This document shows, piece after piece, positions 37,727 to 46,910 of a stretch of DNA of 64,000 nt (its first letter is position 1; every line of letters begins with the position of its first letter). The translations under genes and the position numbers were made by a program. This DNA is from Methylomonas methanica (lineage in GTDB: Bacteria > Pseudomonadota > Gammaproteobacteria > Methylococcales > Methylomonadaceae), in NCBI GenBank assembly GCA_001644045.1, contig LUUF01000079.1:124001-188000 (forward strand), read 5' to 3'. The notes under the pieces were generated by a model. That model was not told where the DNA came from and made no database searches. It saw nothing but the letters and a program-made list of their open reading frames with translations.

Positions 37727-38487
37727 TATTGTTCTCCGCTGGCGTAGGCCAGTTCCACGCCGGCGATTGCGGGGGCTTTGCTATGCGACGCAGTAGCCTG
37801 ATCGCTGGCGATGGTGGCGCCGGTGGTTAAAAAGGCAAACAGGTCGTGGGCGAAGCCGTCCAATCGTGCCAATAACAAGCGGTTGCTGCGCACGCAATCG
37901 TTATAGGCCAGCACCGCCGGAATTGCGACCGCCAAGCCCAAACCGGTCATGATCAGCGCTTCGCCGACCGGGCCGGCGATTTGATCCAGCCCGCCCAGCC
38001 CGCCTTGGCCGATGTTGACCAGGGCGTGGTAAACCCCCCAGACCGTGCCGAACAAGCCGATGAAGGGCGCGGTGCTGGCGATGGAGGCCAGCGCGGTCAG
38101 CCCCCATTCCAGTTGCGCGGTTTCCTCGTCGATGACCCGGCGCATCGAGCGGGTCAGGAACTCGGCGGTCGAACCTGCCTGTTGTAAGCCGTGACTACCG
38201 TGGCGGGCGTGATGCTGAGATGCAGCCAGTGCGTGGCGGGTCAGGTTCGAAAACGGGTCTGCTTGGGCGCCGTCGGATAAGTGGCCGGCGACATCGGCTA
38301 GCGTATCGCTGGCCCAGAATTTCTGTAAAAACAACTCGGCGCGGCGGCGAACCTGGATGGCGTGCCAAGCCTTGACGACGATGAAATACCAGCTGGCGAC
38401 CGACATGATCAGCAGCAAGCTAAACAGGAAGGCGCCTACACTATCGGTTTGCGCCAAGAAGTGGTCGAGACTTTGATTGAGTGCCAT
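37726..38487 (-). CDS. exbB: biopolymer transport protein ExbB (MotA/TolQ/ExbB family)
   Basis: 253 residues with three membrane segments. The conserved region is LEWGLTALASIASTAPFIGL with FGTVWGVYHALVNIG, then GPVGEALIMTGLGLAVAIPA. This is the proton-channel partner of ExbD. It starts 3 bases after the tonB stop, within the tonB-exbB-exbD unit. TolQ is the main alternative family member, but the link to TonB settles the call. Confidence 0.95.
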   Translation of the reverse strand: MALNQSLDHFLAQTDSVGAFLFSLLLIMSVASWYFIVVKAWHAIQVRRRAELFLQKFWASDTLADVAGHLSDGAQADPFSNLTRHALAASQHHARHGSHGLQQAGSTAEFLTRSMRRVIDEETAQLEWGLTALASIASTAPFIGLFGTVWGVYHALVNIGQGGLGGLDQIAGPVGEALIMTGLGLAVAIPAVLAYNDCVRSNRLLLARLDGFAHDLFAFLTTGATIASDQATASHSKAPAIAGVELAYASGEQ

Positions 38488-38490
38488 GAT

Positions 38491-39276
38491 TTATCCTTCG
38501 AGAGAGAATGAAACGGGAACCACGACCCAGGCGGAAACCACCTGTTCGCCGCGGCGGGCGGGGACGAAACGCCATTTTTGGACGGTTTCCTGGGCGGCTT
38601 GATCCAGGCGCTCGTAGCCGCTGGATTTACGTAGCGTGACTTGTTCGACCGCGCCGTCGGTATTCACCAGTACTCGCAACAACACCTTGCCTTGCTCGCC
38701 GAGTTGCCGCGATGTGCTGGGGTAGGCCGGAGCCGGGTTGTTTAAATAGTCGGCGTTCAGGTTGGGCAAAGTCATCGGTGCCGATGCCGCTTCGCTGGCG
38801 CTGGCTGAACTGGGTGCCGGGGCGGGCGCCGCAGCAACGGCTGTTGGTGCGGGCTCGGAACGCGGCGGTTCCGGCGTAGGCTCGGGCGCGGCGATTGCCG
38901 CCGGTGCACTGCCGGCGGTCGACAATAGGTTCGGTTTTTTAACTGGTTTGGGTGGCGTTTTCGGTTTGCTGGCGGCTTTCTCAACCGGCTGCTGGGGCTG
39001 CTGCACCGGTGGTTTGGCGGGTGCTTGCTGAGTTTGCGCATCGCCTATCCACTCCACCATGATAGTTTGTGGTGGGGTGATGGGTTCTGGTTTTTCGCTG
39101 TTCGGCATCAGGCCGAACCAGGCTAAATGCAGGCCGAGCGCGATGAGAAATCCCAGGCCGCGTTCGTTATATTCGGCTTTTTGTATCGTGGATATCGATT
39201 TATAAGGCCCTTCGCTGGCTACGAAGCGCATGGGGGCCAAGCAGGCAAGCTGGCGGAAACTGGCGGTCGGTAACAT
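38491..39276 (-). CDS. tonB: energy transducer TonB
   Basis: 261 residues. There is one membrane segment near residues 40-56 (LGFLIALGLHLAWFGL), a long Pro/Ala/Lys-rich periplasmic spacer (KPPVQQPQQPVEKAASKPKT and Ala-Pro repeats), and a C-terminal TonB domain: YPSTSRQLGEQGKVLLRVLV, then LDQAAQETVQKWRFVPAR. It couples the ExbBD motor to the receptors. GAGAGG precedes the ATG at 39276; MRFVASEGP 15 codons later is an alternative start. A shortened copy of the leader element precedes it. Confidence 0.95.
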   Translation of the reverse strand: MLPTASFRQLACLAPMRFVASEGPYKSISTIQKAEYNERGLGFLIALGLHLAWFGLMPNSEKPEPITPPQTIMVEWIGDAQTQQAPAKPPVQQPQQPVEKAASKPKTPPKPVKKPNLLSTAGSAPAAIAAPEPTPEPPRSEPAPTAVAAAPAPAPSSASASEAASAPMTLPNLNADYLNNPAPAYPSTSRQLGEQGKVLLRVLVNTDGAVEQVTLRKSSGYERLDQAAQETVQKWRFVPARRGEQVVSAWVVVPVSFSLEG

Positions 39277-39309
39277 AAAAGCCTCTCGATTAGTCGGACT
39301 GAAACGATT

Positions 39310-39333
39310 TGCTGGCTACCGGTGAGGTGGCTG
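39310..39333 (-). repeat. TonB-leader element, shortened copy C
   Basis: TGCTGGCTACC and GGTGGCTG occur in the same order as in copies A and B but are 10 bases closer together. The copy starts 33 bases before the tonB start codon on the minus strand, in the gap between hemP and tonB. Confidence 0.4.
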
Positions 39334-39357
39334 GCTAGTGCGGTCTGGTCTTACGGT

Positions 39358-39549
39358 TTATTTGGTCAAAATTAATTTTCCGTTACTGGTGATGCGTAGG
39401 CGATATTCGTCGCCCTGATGTTCGATGACTATTTCGTTTTGGGTGCCGAACAGCAACTGGCTGCTCAGTCTCGGTCGGCCTTGAGGTAATTCCGGCGAGG
39501 CATCGGTCGTCTGCGAACGCGCTATCGGTTGGTTAGGCGGATTTTTCAT
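39358..39549 (-). CDS. hemP: hemin uptake protein HemP
   Basis: 63 residues. The C-terminal half matches the HemP family: RPRLSSQLLFGTQNEIVIEH, then GDEYRLRITSNGKLILTK, a small beta-rich basic protein. Family members accompany heme receptors and some act as activators of heme-uptake genes. There is no signal peptide. The ribosome site is poor. It lies between a Fur-box-preceded small gene and tonB. Confidence 0.92.
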   Translation of the reverse strand: MKNPPNQPIARSQTTDASPELPQGRPRLSSQLLFGTQNEIVIEHQGDEYRLRITSNGKLILTK

Positions 39550-39586
39550 AGGACTAAAAATGTTGACGAATAAATGCTAAACCCGA

Positions 39587-39868
39587 TCAATGTGTGGCAG
39601 CCGGTTGCTGGCGAGCGGCTTTACGTTCCAATAACAGGCCGGTGACGGTTTGCCAGTGTTCCAGTAGTTGCAGGTACATGTCGCGGCTAGACGCACTATG
39701 TTCCAGTTCCGGATGGCTGAGCAGTCGGCCCAATTGCTGTACGATCAAATGTGCCAGCTTGGGGGTGTGGTGGCCGTTGATGAATTGGGTCATTAACAAG
39801 CATGTCGCGGCATGAATTTGTGCCACATCCCGGCCGGTCGTTAGGCTGATAGAGTTGTCTTCGAACAT
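39587..39868 (-). CDS. conserved small protein at the head of the heme operon
   Basis: 93 residues, predominantly helical (DVAQIHAATCLLMTQFINGH, LAHLIVQQLGRLLSHPELEH, MYLQLLEHWQTVTGLLLERK) and rich in His and Leu. The family is not recognised. A good ribosome site (GAGG) precedes the ATG at 39868. It is the first gene after the strong Fur box, with hemP 37 bases downstream, so it is expected to be induced by iron limitation. Its His content could suit heme or metal binding (inference). Confidence 0.75.
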   Translation of the reverse strand: MFEDNSISLTTGRDVAQIHAATCLLMTQFINGHHTPKLAHLIVQQLGRLLSHPELEHSASSRDMYLQLLEHWQTVTGLLLERKAARQQPAATH

Positions 39869-39976
39869 GATGACCTCGGGTTGCTAAGGGTGGTAAATAA
39901 ATTGCCGCACACTGGCTAACTTAGGAGACTGTGCAGGTGCGGCAATGACAGTACGAGAGAAGACTGTCGGATACAA

Positions 39977-39993
39977 ATGATAATGATTATCAT
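39977..39993. promoter_or_regulatory. Fur box of the heme-uptake operon
   Basis: ATGATAAT, one base, ATTATCAT: a perfect 8-1-8 inverted repeat matching the Fur consensus. It is about 110 bases upstream of the first gene of the operon. The rest of the 359-base gap (39869-40227) showed no gene. Confidence 0.88.
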
Positions 39994-40227
39994 CTTTAAG
40001 TCAAGGGAAAATTTTGGGGATAAGGTTTAGGTGTGGAGTTTTTTGAGAAATAGTGGTTTGGAGTGTTTGAATTGAGCTTTGTATAGAACCAGCTCAGGGA
40101 CTGAGGGTACTTGAATGTAATAACGCATCGCGTTGACGCGTTTGCAAATAGTTGCGGACGCTTTTAGAGAGGGAAGCAGAGAAGGACAATCTGCTCGATT
40201 GCCCTGGTTGTTGAGAGATTGGCCCGT

Positions 40228-40887
40228 TTATATCCAGTCGGAATCGTCGCTGTCGTCCGGTACGCTGTAGTCTGCATCGCTAAGCGAATAACCGTCTTGA
40301 TTATCCTCGTTGCTGGCTTGCTGTATCGCGTCGTCTCCGTAGTAATTATTGATCACGGTTTGTTCGGGCGGGGTGTTATGCTCGCCAAAAGCTTGCTGGC
40401 CCAAGCCGCTGGAGCCATGGTGTCCCATCAGGCTTTCAATGCCCTGAAATAAAAACGAACCGGCTACCACGCCGGCGGCTGTAGTGGCGACATTACCCAA
40501 GAAACTGGAACCGCCTGCGCCGCCGCCAAAAAATCCGGGCGATTGTTGCTGCAAGGGAGCTCCTCGCGGCACTTGATAATTGCCCGCACCGGGTACCGCG
40601 CCACTATTGTTGGCTGGTTGCGCCCACGGATCGTTGCCTAAAAATCCGCTACGTTGCGCAACTGCGATATTTTGCAATTGATTCTGCAACTCGGCGATTT
40701 GCGCCTTAGCCGCTTGCAAAGCTTGATCCTGCAACAAAGCGCGTTGGACCAGCAAATAAGCGGCATCCGGTTGTTTGGCAACCGCTTCGCCGATCAGCGC
40801 TTCGGCTTCGGCATCCTTGGTCGCAAGCCTTACTTCGCTTAGTTGATTTAGAAACTGGCTGAGCTGGTTGCGTTCCTGTGAATTCAT
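40228..40887 (-). CDS. DUF2076-family protein
   Basis: 219 residues. The N-terminal 85 residues are a helical coiled-coil-like region (NQLSQFLNQLSEVRLATKDA, EALIGEAVAKQPDAAYLLVQ, LQAAKAQIAELQNQLQ) typical of DUF2076 proteins. A Gly/Pro/Gln-rich stretch with a glycine-rich hydrophobic segment follows (FFGGGAGGSSFLGNVATTAA), then an acidic tail (SDADYSVPDDSDDSDW). The function is unknown; members are thought to be periplasmic or ligand-binding. AGGAG precedes the start. It stands alone, with about 300 bases free of genes on its upstream side (40888-41185). Confidence 0.85.
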   Translation of the reverse strand: MNSQERNQLSQFLNQLSEVRLATKDAEAEALIGEAVAKQPDAAYLLVQRALLQDQALQAAKAQIAELQNQLQNIAVAQRSGFLGNDPWAQPANNSGAVPGAGNYQVPRGAPLQQQSPGFFGGGAGGSSFLGNVATTAAGVVAGSFLFQGIESLMGHHGSSGLGQQAFGEHNTPPEQTVINNYYGDDAIQQASNEDNQDGYSLSDADYSVPDDSDDSDWI

Positions 40888-41185
40888 GTAATAACTCCTA
40901 TGGTGAGCATGTAATCCGGCTAACTACCGGCATTGGCAAAGACTTCAAAACGGCTGCAAAGTTTCCTTCACAGTTGGGCGTGGCGATGGAAGTTTCAATA
41001 GGCGGAGCGAAATAATTAACCGCGATTATTTTTCTTTAAAGCTTTGACCGGTAAGCATACAATCGCCGCCAGTCCTGTTCGATCCACTGGATCGTCTATT
41101 CGCCGACGCCAAGGTATCGATTGCAGTTGTAGCTCGTAACGGCTGGCGCCTTCGTAGCGACTAGCCTTTTGATCAGGAGGTTTTT

Positions 41186-42340
41186 ATGCGATACCTTTGG
41201 ATGATCTTGTTGGCAGGTTTGGCCGTCACCGTGCAGGCTCAAGAAGCTACCAAGCCTGTTACACCGCTTGCACAGGCCGACAGTGGCAGCGCCGATAATT
41301 TGCTAGGCTTGCCGCCGGTGCCCATTCCGGCCGATAACCCACAAACGCCCGCCAAAATTGCTCTCGGCGATAAACTTTTCCACGACAAACGTTTCTCCAT
41401 CGACGGCACCGTCAGTTGCGCCAACTGCCACGACGACAAAAAGGCCTTCACCGATAATCTGCCGGTTTCGGTCGGCCATCACGGCCTGACCGGCACCCGC
41501 AACGCGCCGACGGTAATCAACGCCGCATTCTACAAATCCCAGTTTTGGGATGGCCGCGAGCCGAGCCTGGAAGGGCAATCCAAAGGCCCGTTTGTCAATC
41601 CGGTGGAAGGCGGGTTGCCCAATCACCAGGTCTTGCTGGACATTATTCGCGCCGACGCCGATTACCCAAAAGCCTTTAAAGAAGTCTTTGGCGTGGACGG
41701 CCAGAAGGTGACTATCGATCACGTTGCGAAGGCCATCGCCAGTTTCGAACGTACCGTGGTTGCCGGCAATTCGCCGTTCGACCGCTTTTATTTCAAGGGC
41801 GATAAGACTGCACTAACCGAACAGCAGCAGCGCGGCTTCAAGCTGTTTCTGGAACAAGGCCGTTGCGTGTCCTGCCATATCATCGAGCAGAACCAAGCCC
41901 TGTTTACCGATAGCCGCTTTCATAATATCGGTGTCGGCATTAGCGCGGTGCAGCAAGACATTACACCCTTGGTGCAGGCCTTTTTGGATGCGAAAAACAA
42001 AGGCGGCGACGTCGATAAAATTGTGCTGACCGATAAAAAATCCTCCGAGCTGGGCCGGTTTGCCGTTAGCGATGCGTTGGCCGACATCGGCGGTTTCAAA
42101 ACCCCGACGCTACGCAATATTGCCTTGACCGCGCCCTACATGCACGACGGCAGCCTGAAAACCCTGAAAGAGGTGGTAATTCACTACAACAACGGCGGCG
42201 TCACGCCCGCCAGCGCTAAGCCCAACGACTTTTTAAGCGGAGGCATCCGCCCGTTGAATCTGACCGATGCGCAAATCGACGATCTGGTGGCTTTCCTGCA
42301 AAGTCTGACCAGCGCCCAATATAGCCAAGCCGGCAAATAA
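41186..42340 (+). CDS. di-heme cytochrome c peroxidase family protein
   Basis: 384 residues. A signal peptide (LWMILLAGLAVTVQAQE) leads into a CcpA/MauG-type protein with two heme c sites, CANCH near residue 78 and CVSCH near residue 227, plus the C-terminal IALTAPYMHDGSLKTLKEV whose Met is a heme ligand in peroxidases. ARIALGDKLFHDKRFS-like and GTRNAPTVINAAF segments are standard. It should reduce H2O2 with cytochrome electrons, or modify a partner as MauG does. It is the first gene of a three-gene operon with a Tat-exported metallophosphoesterase and a cytochrome c; a good ribosome site (AGGAGG) precedes it. Confidence 0.93.
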   Translation: MRYLWMILLAGLAVTVQAQEATKPVTPLAQADSGSADNLLGLPPVPIPADNPQTPAKIALGDKLFHDKRFSIDGTVSCANCHDDKKAFTDNLPVSVGHHGLTGTRNAPTVINAAFYKSQFWDGREPSLEGQSKGPFVNPVEGGLPNHQVLLDIIRADADYPKAFKEVFGVDGQKVTIDHVAKAIASFERTVVAGNSPFDRFYFKGDKTALTEQQQRGFKLFLEQGRCVSCHIIEQNQALFTDSRFHNIGVGISAVQQDITPLVQAFLDAKNKGGDVDKIVLTDKKSSELGRFAVSDALADIGGFKTPTLRNIALTAPYMHDGSLKTLKEVVIHYNNGGVTPASAKPNDFLSGGIRPLNLTDAQIDDLVAFLQSLTSAQYSQAGK

Positions 42341-42351
42341 GGAGAGACATC

Positions 42352-43428
42352 ATGACTACCTTTAACAATAGCCGTCGCAGCTTCATCAAAACCGGCGGGG
42401 CGTTGGCGCTGGGAACTACCTTGCCGATCAGCCTGGTGGAACTGGCCTTTGCCGATACCGCCGAGAACTTTTCGTTTGCCTATATTTCCGATGCCCATAT
42501 CCAGCATATCAGCGGCAATCGCTTCGTGCGCAATTGGGATCAAGGCTTGAAACGCGCAGTCGCCGAAGCCAATCTGCTAACGCCCAAACCCGATTTCGTG
42601 ATGTTCGGCGGCGATCTGGCGCAATTGGGCAGCAAACCCGAATTAGACCATGGCGCCGAGATCATGTCGGCACTGAGCCACAAAGTGCATTATGTGATGG
42701 GCGAACACGATTACTATCTAGATTTGGGCGCGTACTGGGAAAAACTGTTCGGCCCGCAGTTTTACAGTTTCGATCACAAGGGTGTGCATTTCATCGTTTT
42801 GAACAGCATCCGCACTTACGACGACTGGACCTATAAACGCTGGCCGACCGCCGAACAACGCATGTCGGAAATGGCCGGCCTGGATAATCCCAACGGCTCG
42901 CCGTTTATGGTCGGCGATGAGCAGCGCAAATGGCTGAAGGCCGATCTGGACAAGGTCGCCAAAACCACGCCCATCGTCGTGTTCTCGCATTCGCCGCTGC
43001 AAAAAATCTACAAGGGCTGGAATTTTTGGACCGAGGATGCCGAGCAGATTCAGGCTTTGCTCAAACCCTTTGCCAAAGTGTCGGTGATCTACGGTCATGT
43101 GCATCAGATTCAATACAACCAAATCGGCAACATTAGCTTTAACTCGGTAATGGCCACCGCCTGGCCCTGGCCGTATCCATCGACTTATGCCCAAGCCGAA
43201 CAATACCTGCCCAAACTGACCGTACCGATGAATCGCGCCGATCCGTTCCAGGAGCGCGATGCCACCGGCTGGCAGTTCGTTAACGTTGCCAGTGGTCGGG
43301 TCGATTTGAACTTTACCTTGTACAACAACAGCGAACGGTCGGTGCGCTTCAACCTGAAAAACAAGCACCCGGAAGACCGCGACTATCAAGCCGAATCCAG
43401 TCGGATTCCGCCGCAAAGCCACTATTGA
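42352..43428 (+). CDS. Tat-exported metallophosphoesterase
   Basis: 358 residues with a Tat signal (NSRRSFIKTGGALALGTTLP). The binuclear metal motifs of calcineurin-like phosphoesterases are in order: SDAHIQH (DxH), GGDLAQ (GD), GEHDYY (here GEHD instead of GNHD), FSHSPL and GHVHQIQ. The Asn-to-Glu change in the third motif alters a metal ligand and may affect catalysis. The C-terminal 80 residues form a beta-rich tail. It starts 11 bases after the peroxidase stop and precedes a cytochrome c. The substrate is unknown. Confidence 0.9.
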   Translation: MTTFNNSRRSFIKTGGALALGTTLPISLVELAFADTAENFSFAYISDAHIQHISGNRFVRNWDQGLKRAVAEANLLTPKPDFVMFGGDLAQLGSKPELDHGAEIMSALSHKVHYVMGEHDYYLDLGAYWEKLFGPQFYSFDHKGVHFIVLNSIRTYDDWTYKRWPTAEQRMSEMAGLDNPNGSPFMVGDEQRKWLKADLDKVAKTTPIVVFSHSPLQKIYKGWNFWTEDAEQIQALLKPFAKVSVIYGHVHQIQYNQIGNISFNSVMATAWPWPYPSTYAQAEQYLPKLTVPMNRADPFQERDATGWQFVNVASGRVDLNFTLYNNSERSVRFNLKNKHPEDRDYQAESSRIPPQSHY

Positions 43429-43449
43429 TCAGCATATAAGGAGCATGAG

Positions 43450-43860
43450 ATGAAAAAAAATAAGCAAAGTCTATTTGTGGTGATTGCGGCGGTGTTTAGT
43501 GTGCTGAGCGGTTTTGCGCAAGCCGACGAATTTACCAAGGACGACGAACAGCGCTGGCAACAACAATTCATGGACAGCGTCAAGCAAGGGCGGGAGCTGT
43601 GGACCAGTCCAACCTTGGGCAGCAACGGCGTGGTCTGTGCGCAATGTCACCCCAACGCCGCCAACACCCATCCGGAGACCTACCCAAAGTTCCAAAAACA
43701 GATCGGCAAGGTCATTCCGCTGTGGGAAATGATCAACTGGTGTCTGCGCAACCCGCTGGAAGGCCAACCGTTAGCTGCGGACGATCCGAAAATGATCGCG
43801 ATTCAAGCGTATGTGACTTACGAGAGGCGCGGGGTGAAACTGGAGCCTGGTAAGCACTAA
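43450..43860 (+). CDS. periplasmic cytochrome c
   Basis: 136 residues with a signal peptide (LFVVIAAVFSVLSGFAQA) and one heme c site, CAQCH near residue 63. After the heme it has ETYPKFQKQIGKVIPLWEMI, NWCLRNPLEGQPL and IQAYVTYERRG, a pattern close to SoxA/SoxX-like small cytochromes. It probably supplies electrons to the peroxidase encoded two genes upstream. A ribosome site (AAGGAG) precedes the ATG. It is the last gene of the operon. Confidence 0.88.
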   Translation: MKKNKQSLFVVIAAVFSVLSGFAQADEFTKDDEQRWQQQFMDSVKQGRELWTSPTLGSNGVVCAQCHPNAANTHPETYPKFQKQIGKVIPLWEMINWCLRNPLEGQPLAADDPKMIAIQAYVTYERRGVKLEPGKH

Positions 43861-44109
43861 TCTAAACCTGTTCGCCAAATGAGCGGGAGCCGAGCACTGT
43901 ATCGGCTCCGGCTCACTATCAATAAACCAGCCGAATTTAGCTTTTTGGCTCGTAAATCAGCAGCGCTGGTCTCGCGTTTAGCGGCCGGCAATAACCGAAA
44001 AACGCCATTACCTGGCAACTCGGTTAGCGTACAATCCCCAATGCTTATCCTTAGTCGTACCAAACCCACCTCAGTCGTTAGAAATCATCCGGCCGCTAAA
44101 TCATAAGTG

Positions 44110-46764
44110 ATGAGTAACCCGAACAAACAGACAGCAATTCAAGCGGCACAGCTACGGCAACTGTTTGCAGCAAGCAATGCGTCATTGGTAAGCAGCACGC
44201 TACTGGCGGCAATTCTTGCCTATATGCAGCGCGACATGATCGATTCTTCCATCGTGCTGACTTGGCTGACGTTGATTGTGTTGGTCGCGGTTTCCCGCAC
44301 ATTGCTGGTCAAAGCTTATCGATCCGCCGCGCCGGAGCAGGAAGCCGGCACGCGATTCTGGTTAAAAAGGTTTCGTATCGGCGTTCTGGCTGTGGGATTG
44401 GTGTGGGGGGCGGCCGGGTTCCTGATGTTTCCGGCCAACGGTCCGCAGCATCAAATCTTCCTGATTTTTATGTTGGCCGGTTTATCGGCAGGCGGCGTGG
44501 TGGCGTTTTCCGCCGACCTGCAAAGCGCGGTGTTGTTTTCCGTTACCTCGCTGCTGCCCATCATTATTCGCCTGTTCGCTACCGGCGATAGCTTGTTTAT
44601 GGCGATGGGCATGGCGGGGCTGCTATATCTGGGTTTCATGATCGTCAGCTTGCGGCGCATCAACCGAAGTATCACCGAGAATATTGTGTTGCATCTGGAT
44701 GCCGCTGAACGTGAGGAAGCCATGCGTATCAGCGAGCAACGTTATCGTTTGTTGCTCAAACATTCGCCTATCGGCATTTTTCATTACGATACCGATTTGA
44801 TTGTGACTTACTGCAATGAGCCTTTTGCCGATATTTTGCGGAATACCGTCGAGGGTATCGTCGGATTGGATATTAAAAGCTTTAAGGACCGCTCGATACT
44901 CGCGGCGTTGCGTCAGGCATTGAAAGGCGAAAAAGAGGTTTACGAAGGCGAATACAAACCATCGCCTGATACAGCCGGCATCTGGATAGACATGACCTGC
45001 GCGCCGTCGCGCGACGGTACCGGCAAAATCGTGGGCGGTATCGCCATTATTCGGGATATTAGCGAGCGTAAACAGGCGGAAGACATGCTGCGGGTCAGCG
45101 CTATCGCGTTCGAATCGCAGGCGGCGATGATAGTCACATCCCCGGACGCCGTGATCCTGCGCGTGAATCGGGCCTTTACCGCGCTGACCGGCTATAAAGC
45201 GGAAGAAGTACTGGGTCAAACGCCGCATATGCTCAACTCCGGACGCCACGACAGGGGATTCTTTGCCGGGATGTGGACCTTGTTGCGGGAAACCGGCCAC
45301 TGGCAAGGCGAAATCTGGAATCGCCGCAAGAATGGCCTGATCGTCGCCGAATGGCTGACCATCGCCGCCGTGGTCGCGCCCGATGGCCGGATTACCCATT
45401 ATGTCGGCACGTTTTCCGATATTACCGAGAATAAGGATGCGGTGGCGGAGATTCACCGTTTGGCCTATTACGATCCGTTAACCCATTTACCTAACCGGCG
45501 TTTGCTGCAAGATCGTTTGGGCCAGGAACTGGTCGCCGGCGCCCGCAACGGCTTGTACGGCGCCATCTTGTTCTTGGATCTGGATAATTTCAAGACGCTT
45601 AACGACACACGCGGCCACGATGCCGGTGACCAGTTACTGGTCGAAGTGGCGCGGCGGTTGCGTTCTACCGTGCGCGAATGCGACATCGTCGGTCGCTTGG
45701 GCGGCGATGAGTTCTTGGTGTTGCTGGCGGATCTGAGTGCCGACGCCGAAGTTGCCGCGATGCAGACCAAACAAGTCGGCGAAAAACTGCTGGAAGCACT
45801 GGCTTATCCTTACGACTTGAGCGGCTATGAGTTTCATTGTTCGGCCAGTATCGGCATTCGCTTGTACCGCGATCAGGAAATTGCGGAAGAATTGCTCAGA
45901 CATGCCGATCTAGCCATGTATCAGGCCAAAATGGCCGGGCGCAATACCGTGCGTTTTTTCGATCCGAGCATGCAGGCGATGGCGACTGCCCGCGCCGATC
46001 TGGAAAAAGACTTGCGCCGTGCGCTGGCGCACAATCAATTCAAGCTGTATTTTCAACCGCAGATGTACCGAAACGATCAAGTGGTGGGGGCCGAAGTACT
46101 ATTACGTTGGCAGCACCCCGAACGCGGACTGGTGTCGCCGTTGGAGTTTATTTCGCTGGCGGAAAAAACCAGTTTGATTTTGCCGATCGGCCGGTGCGTG
46201 CTGGACGCGGCCTGTACGCAACTCAAGCTGTGGGAGCGCAGTGCCTATTCCCGGCAGTTTCGGTTGGCCGTAAATGTCAGTGCGCGCCAGTTTAGAACCG
46301 TGGATTTTGTCGAGCAAGTGCAGCAGGCGTTAAATAGCAAAGGCATCAACCCGGAATTGCTGGAGCTTGAACTGACCGAAAGCCTGGTGCTCGAGAATAT
46401 CAATGACACTATCCTGAAAATGCACGCTCTTAGGGATATGGGAGTGCGCTTCTCGTTGGACGACTTCGGCACCGGTTATTCGTCTTTTTCCTATCTGACT
46501 CAGTTGCCGTTCGATCAGTTAAAAATTGATCGCTCCTTCGTGCGTAATATAGGTGTTAAAACCAGCGATGCGGTGATTGTGCAAACCATCATCGGCATGG
46601 CCCACAACCTGGGGATAGAGGTGATTGCCGAAGGGGTGGAGACCGAAGCGCAGCGCTTGTTTCTGGAACAACACGGCTGCCATGCCTGCCAGGGGTTTTT
46701 GTTCAGTAAGCCGGTGCCGATAGAAGAATTTATTGTTTGGCATCGGCGTTTACGGCATCAATAA
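44110..46764 (+). CDS. membrane PAS-GGDEF-EAL sensor protein
   Basis: 884 residues. Six membrane segments span about residues 18-180 (for example LFLIFMLAGLSAGGVVAFSA-like near 120). Two PAS domains follow (about 205-450, ending GTFSDITENKDAV), then GGDEF (RLGGDEFLVLLADL near 530, intact active-site motif) and EAL (VVGAEVLLRWQHPERG near 665, reading EVL in place of EAL, with DDFGTGYSSFSYL and AEGVETEAQ). It is a dual cyclic-di-GMP synthase and phosphodiesterase candidate; the EVL variant is common in active enzymes. The start is the ATG at 44110 after an in-frame GTG; the ribosome site is weak. Confidence 0.93.
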   Translation: MSNPNKQTAIQAAQLRQLFAASNASLVSSTLLAAILAYMQRDMIDSSIVLTWLTLIVLVAVSRTLLVKAYRSAAPEQEAGTRFWLKRFRIGVLAVGLVWGAAGFLMFPANGPQHQIFLIFMLAGLSAGGVVAFSADLQSAVLFSVTSLLPIIIRLFATGDSLFMAMGMAGLLYLGFMIVSLRRINRSITENIVLHLDAAEREEAMRISEQRYRLLLKHSPIGIFHYDTDLIVTYCNEPFADILRNTVEGIVGLDIKSFKDRSILAALRQALKGEKEVYEGEYKPSPDTAGIWIDMTCAPSRDGTGKIVGGIAIIRDISERKQAEDMLRVSAIAFESQAAMIVTSPDAVILRVNRAFTALTGYKAEEVLGQTPHMLNSGRHDRGFFAGMWTLLRETGHWQGEIWNRRKNGLIVAEWLTIAAVVAPDGRITHYVGTFSDITENKDAVAEIHRLAYYDPLTHLPNRRLLQDRLGQELVAGARNGLYGAILFLDLDNFKTLNDTRGHDAGDQLLVEVARRLRSTVRECDIVGRLGGDEFLVLLADLSADAEVAAMQTKQVGEKLLEALAYPYDLSGYEFHCSASIGIRLYRDQEIAEELLRHADLAMYQAKMAGRNTVRFFDPSMQAMATARADLEKDLRRALAHNQFKLYFQPQMYRNDQVVGAEVLLRWQHPERGLVSPLEFISLAEKTSLILPIGRCVLDAACTQLKLWERSAYSRQFRLAVNVSARQFRTVDFVEQVQQALNSKGINPELLELELTESLVLENINDTILKMHALRDMGVRFSLDDFGTGYSSFSYLTQLPFDQLKIDRSFVRNIGVKTSDAVIVQTIIGMAHNLGIEVIAEGVETEAQRLFLEQHGCHACQGFLFSKPVPIEEFIVWHRRLRHQ

Positions 46765-46910
46765 ATTTGATCTTGGCTTGCGGCCAGCTCGGCTATATGC
46801 CGGTTTCACCGGTCGAGTGATGCTTGGGCACGGGTCAAAAAATTCCCAGGGCAAATACTTATCTGTAGAATCGCGCTTTTTTGCCAAGCGATCAGGGGAG
46901 CAAAAGTCGA

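Noticed and set aside
42718-43422. 234-residue open frame antisense to the metallophosphoesterase
   Set aside because: Fully covered by a gene with intact catalytic motifs on the other strand.
44623-45456. 277-residue open frame antisense to the GGDEF-EAL gene
   Set aside because: Mirror frame of PAS coding sequence; composition (many Arg, His, Gln) is typical of antisense translation.
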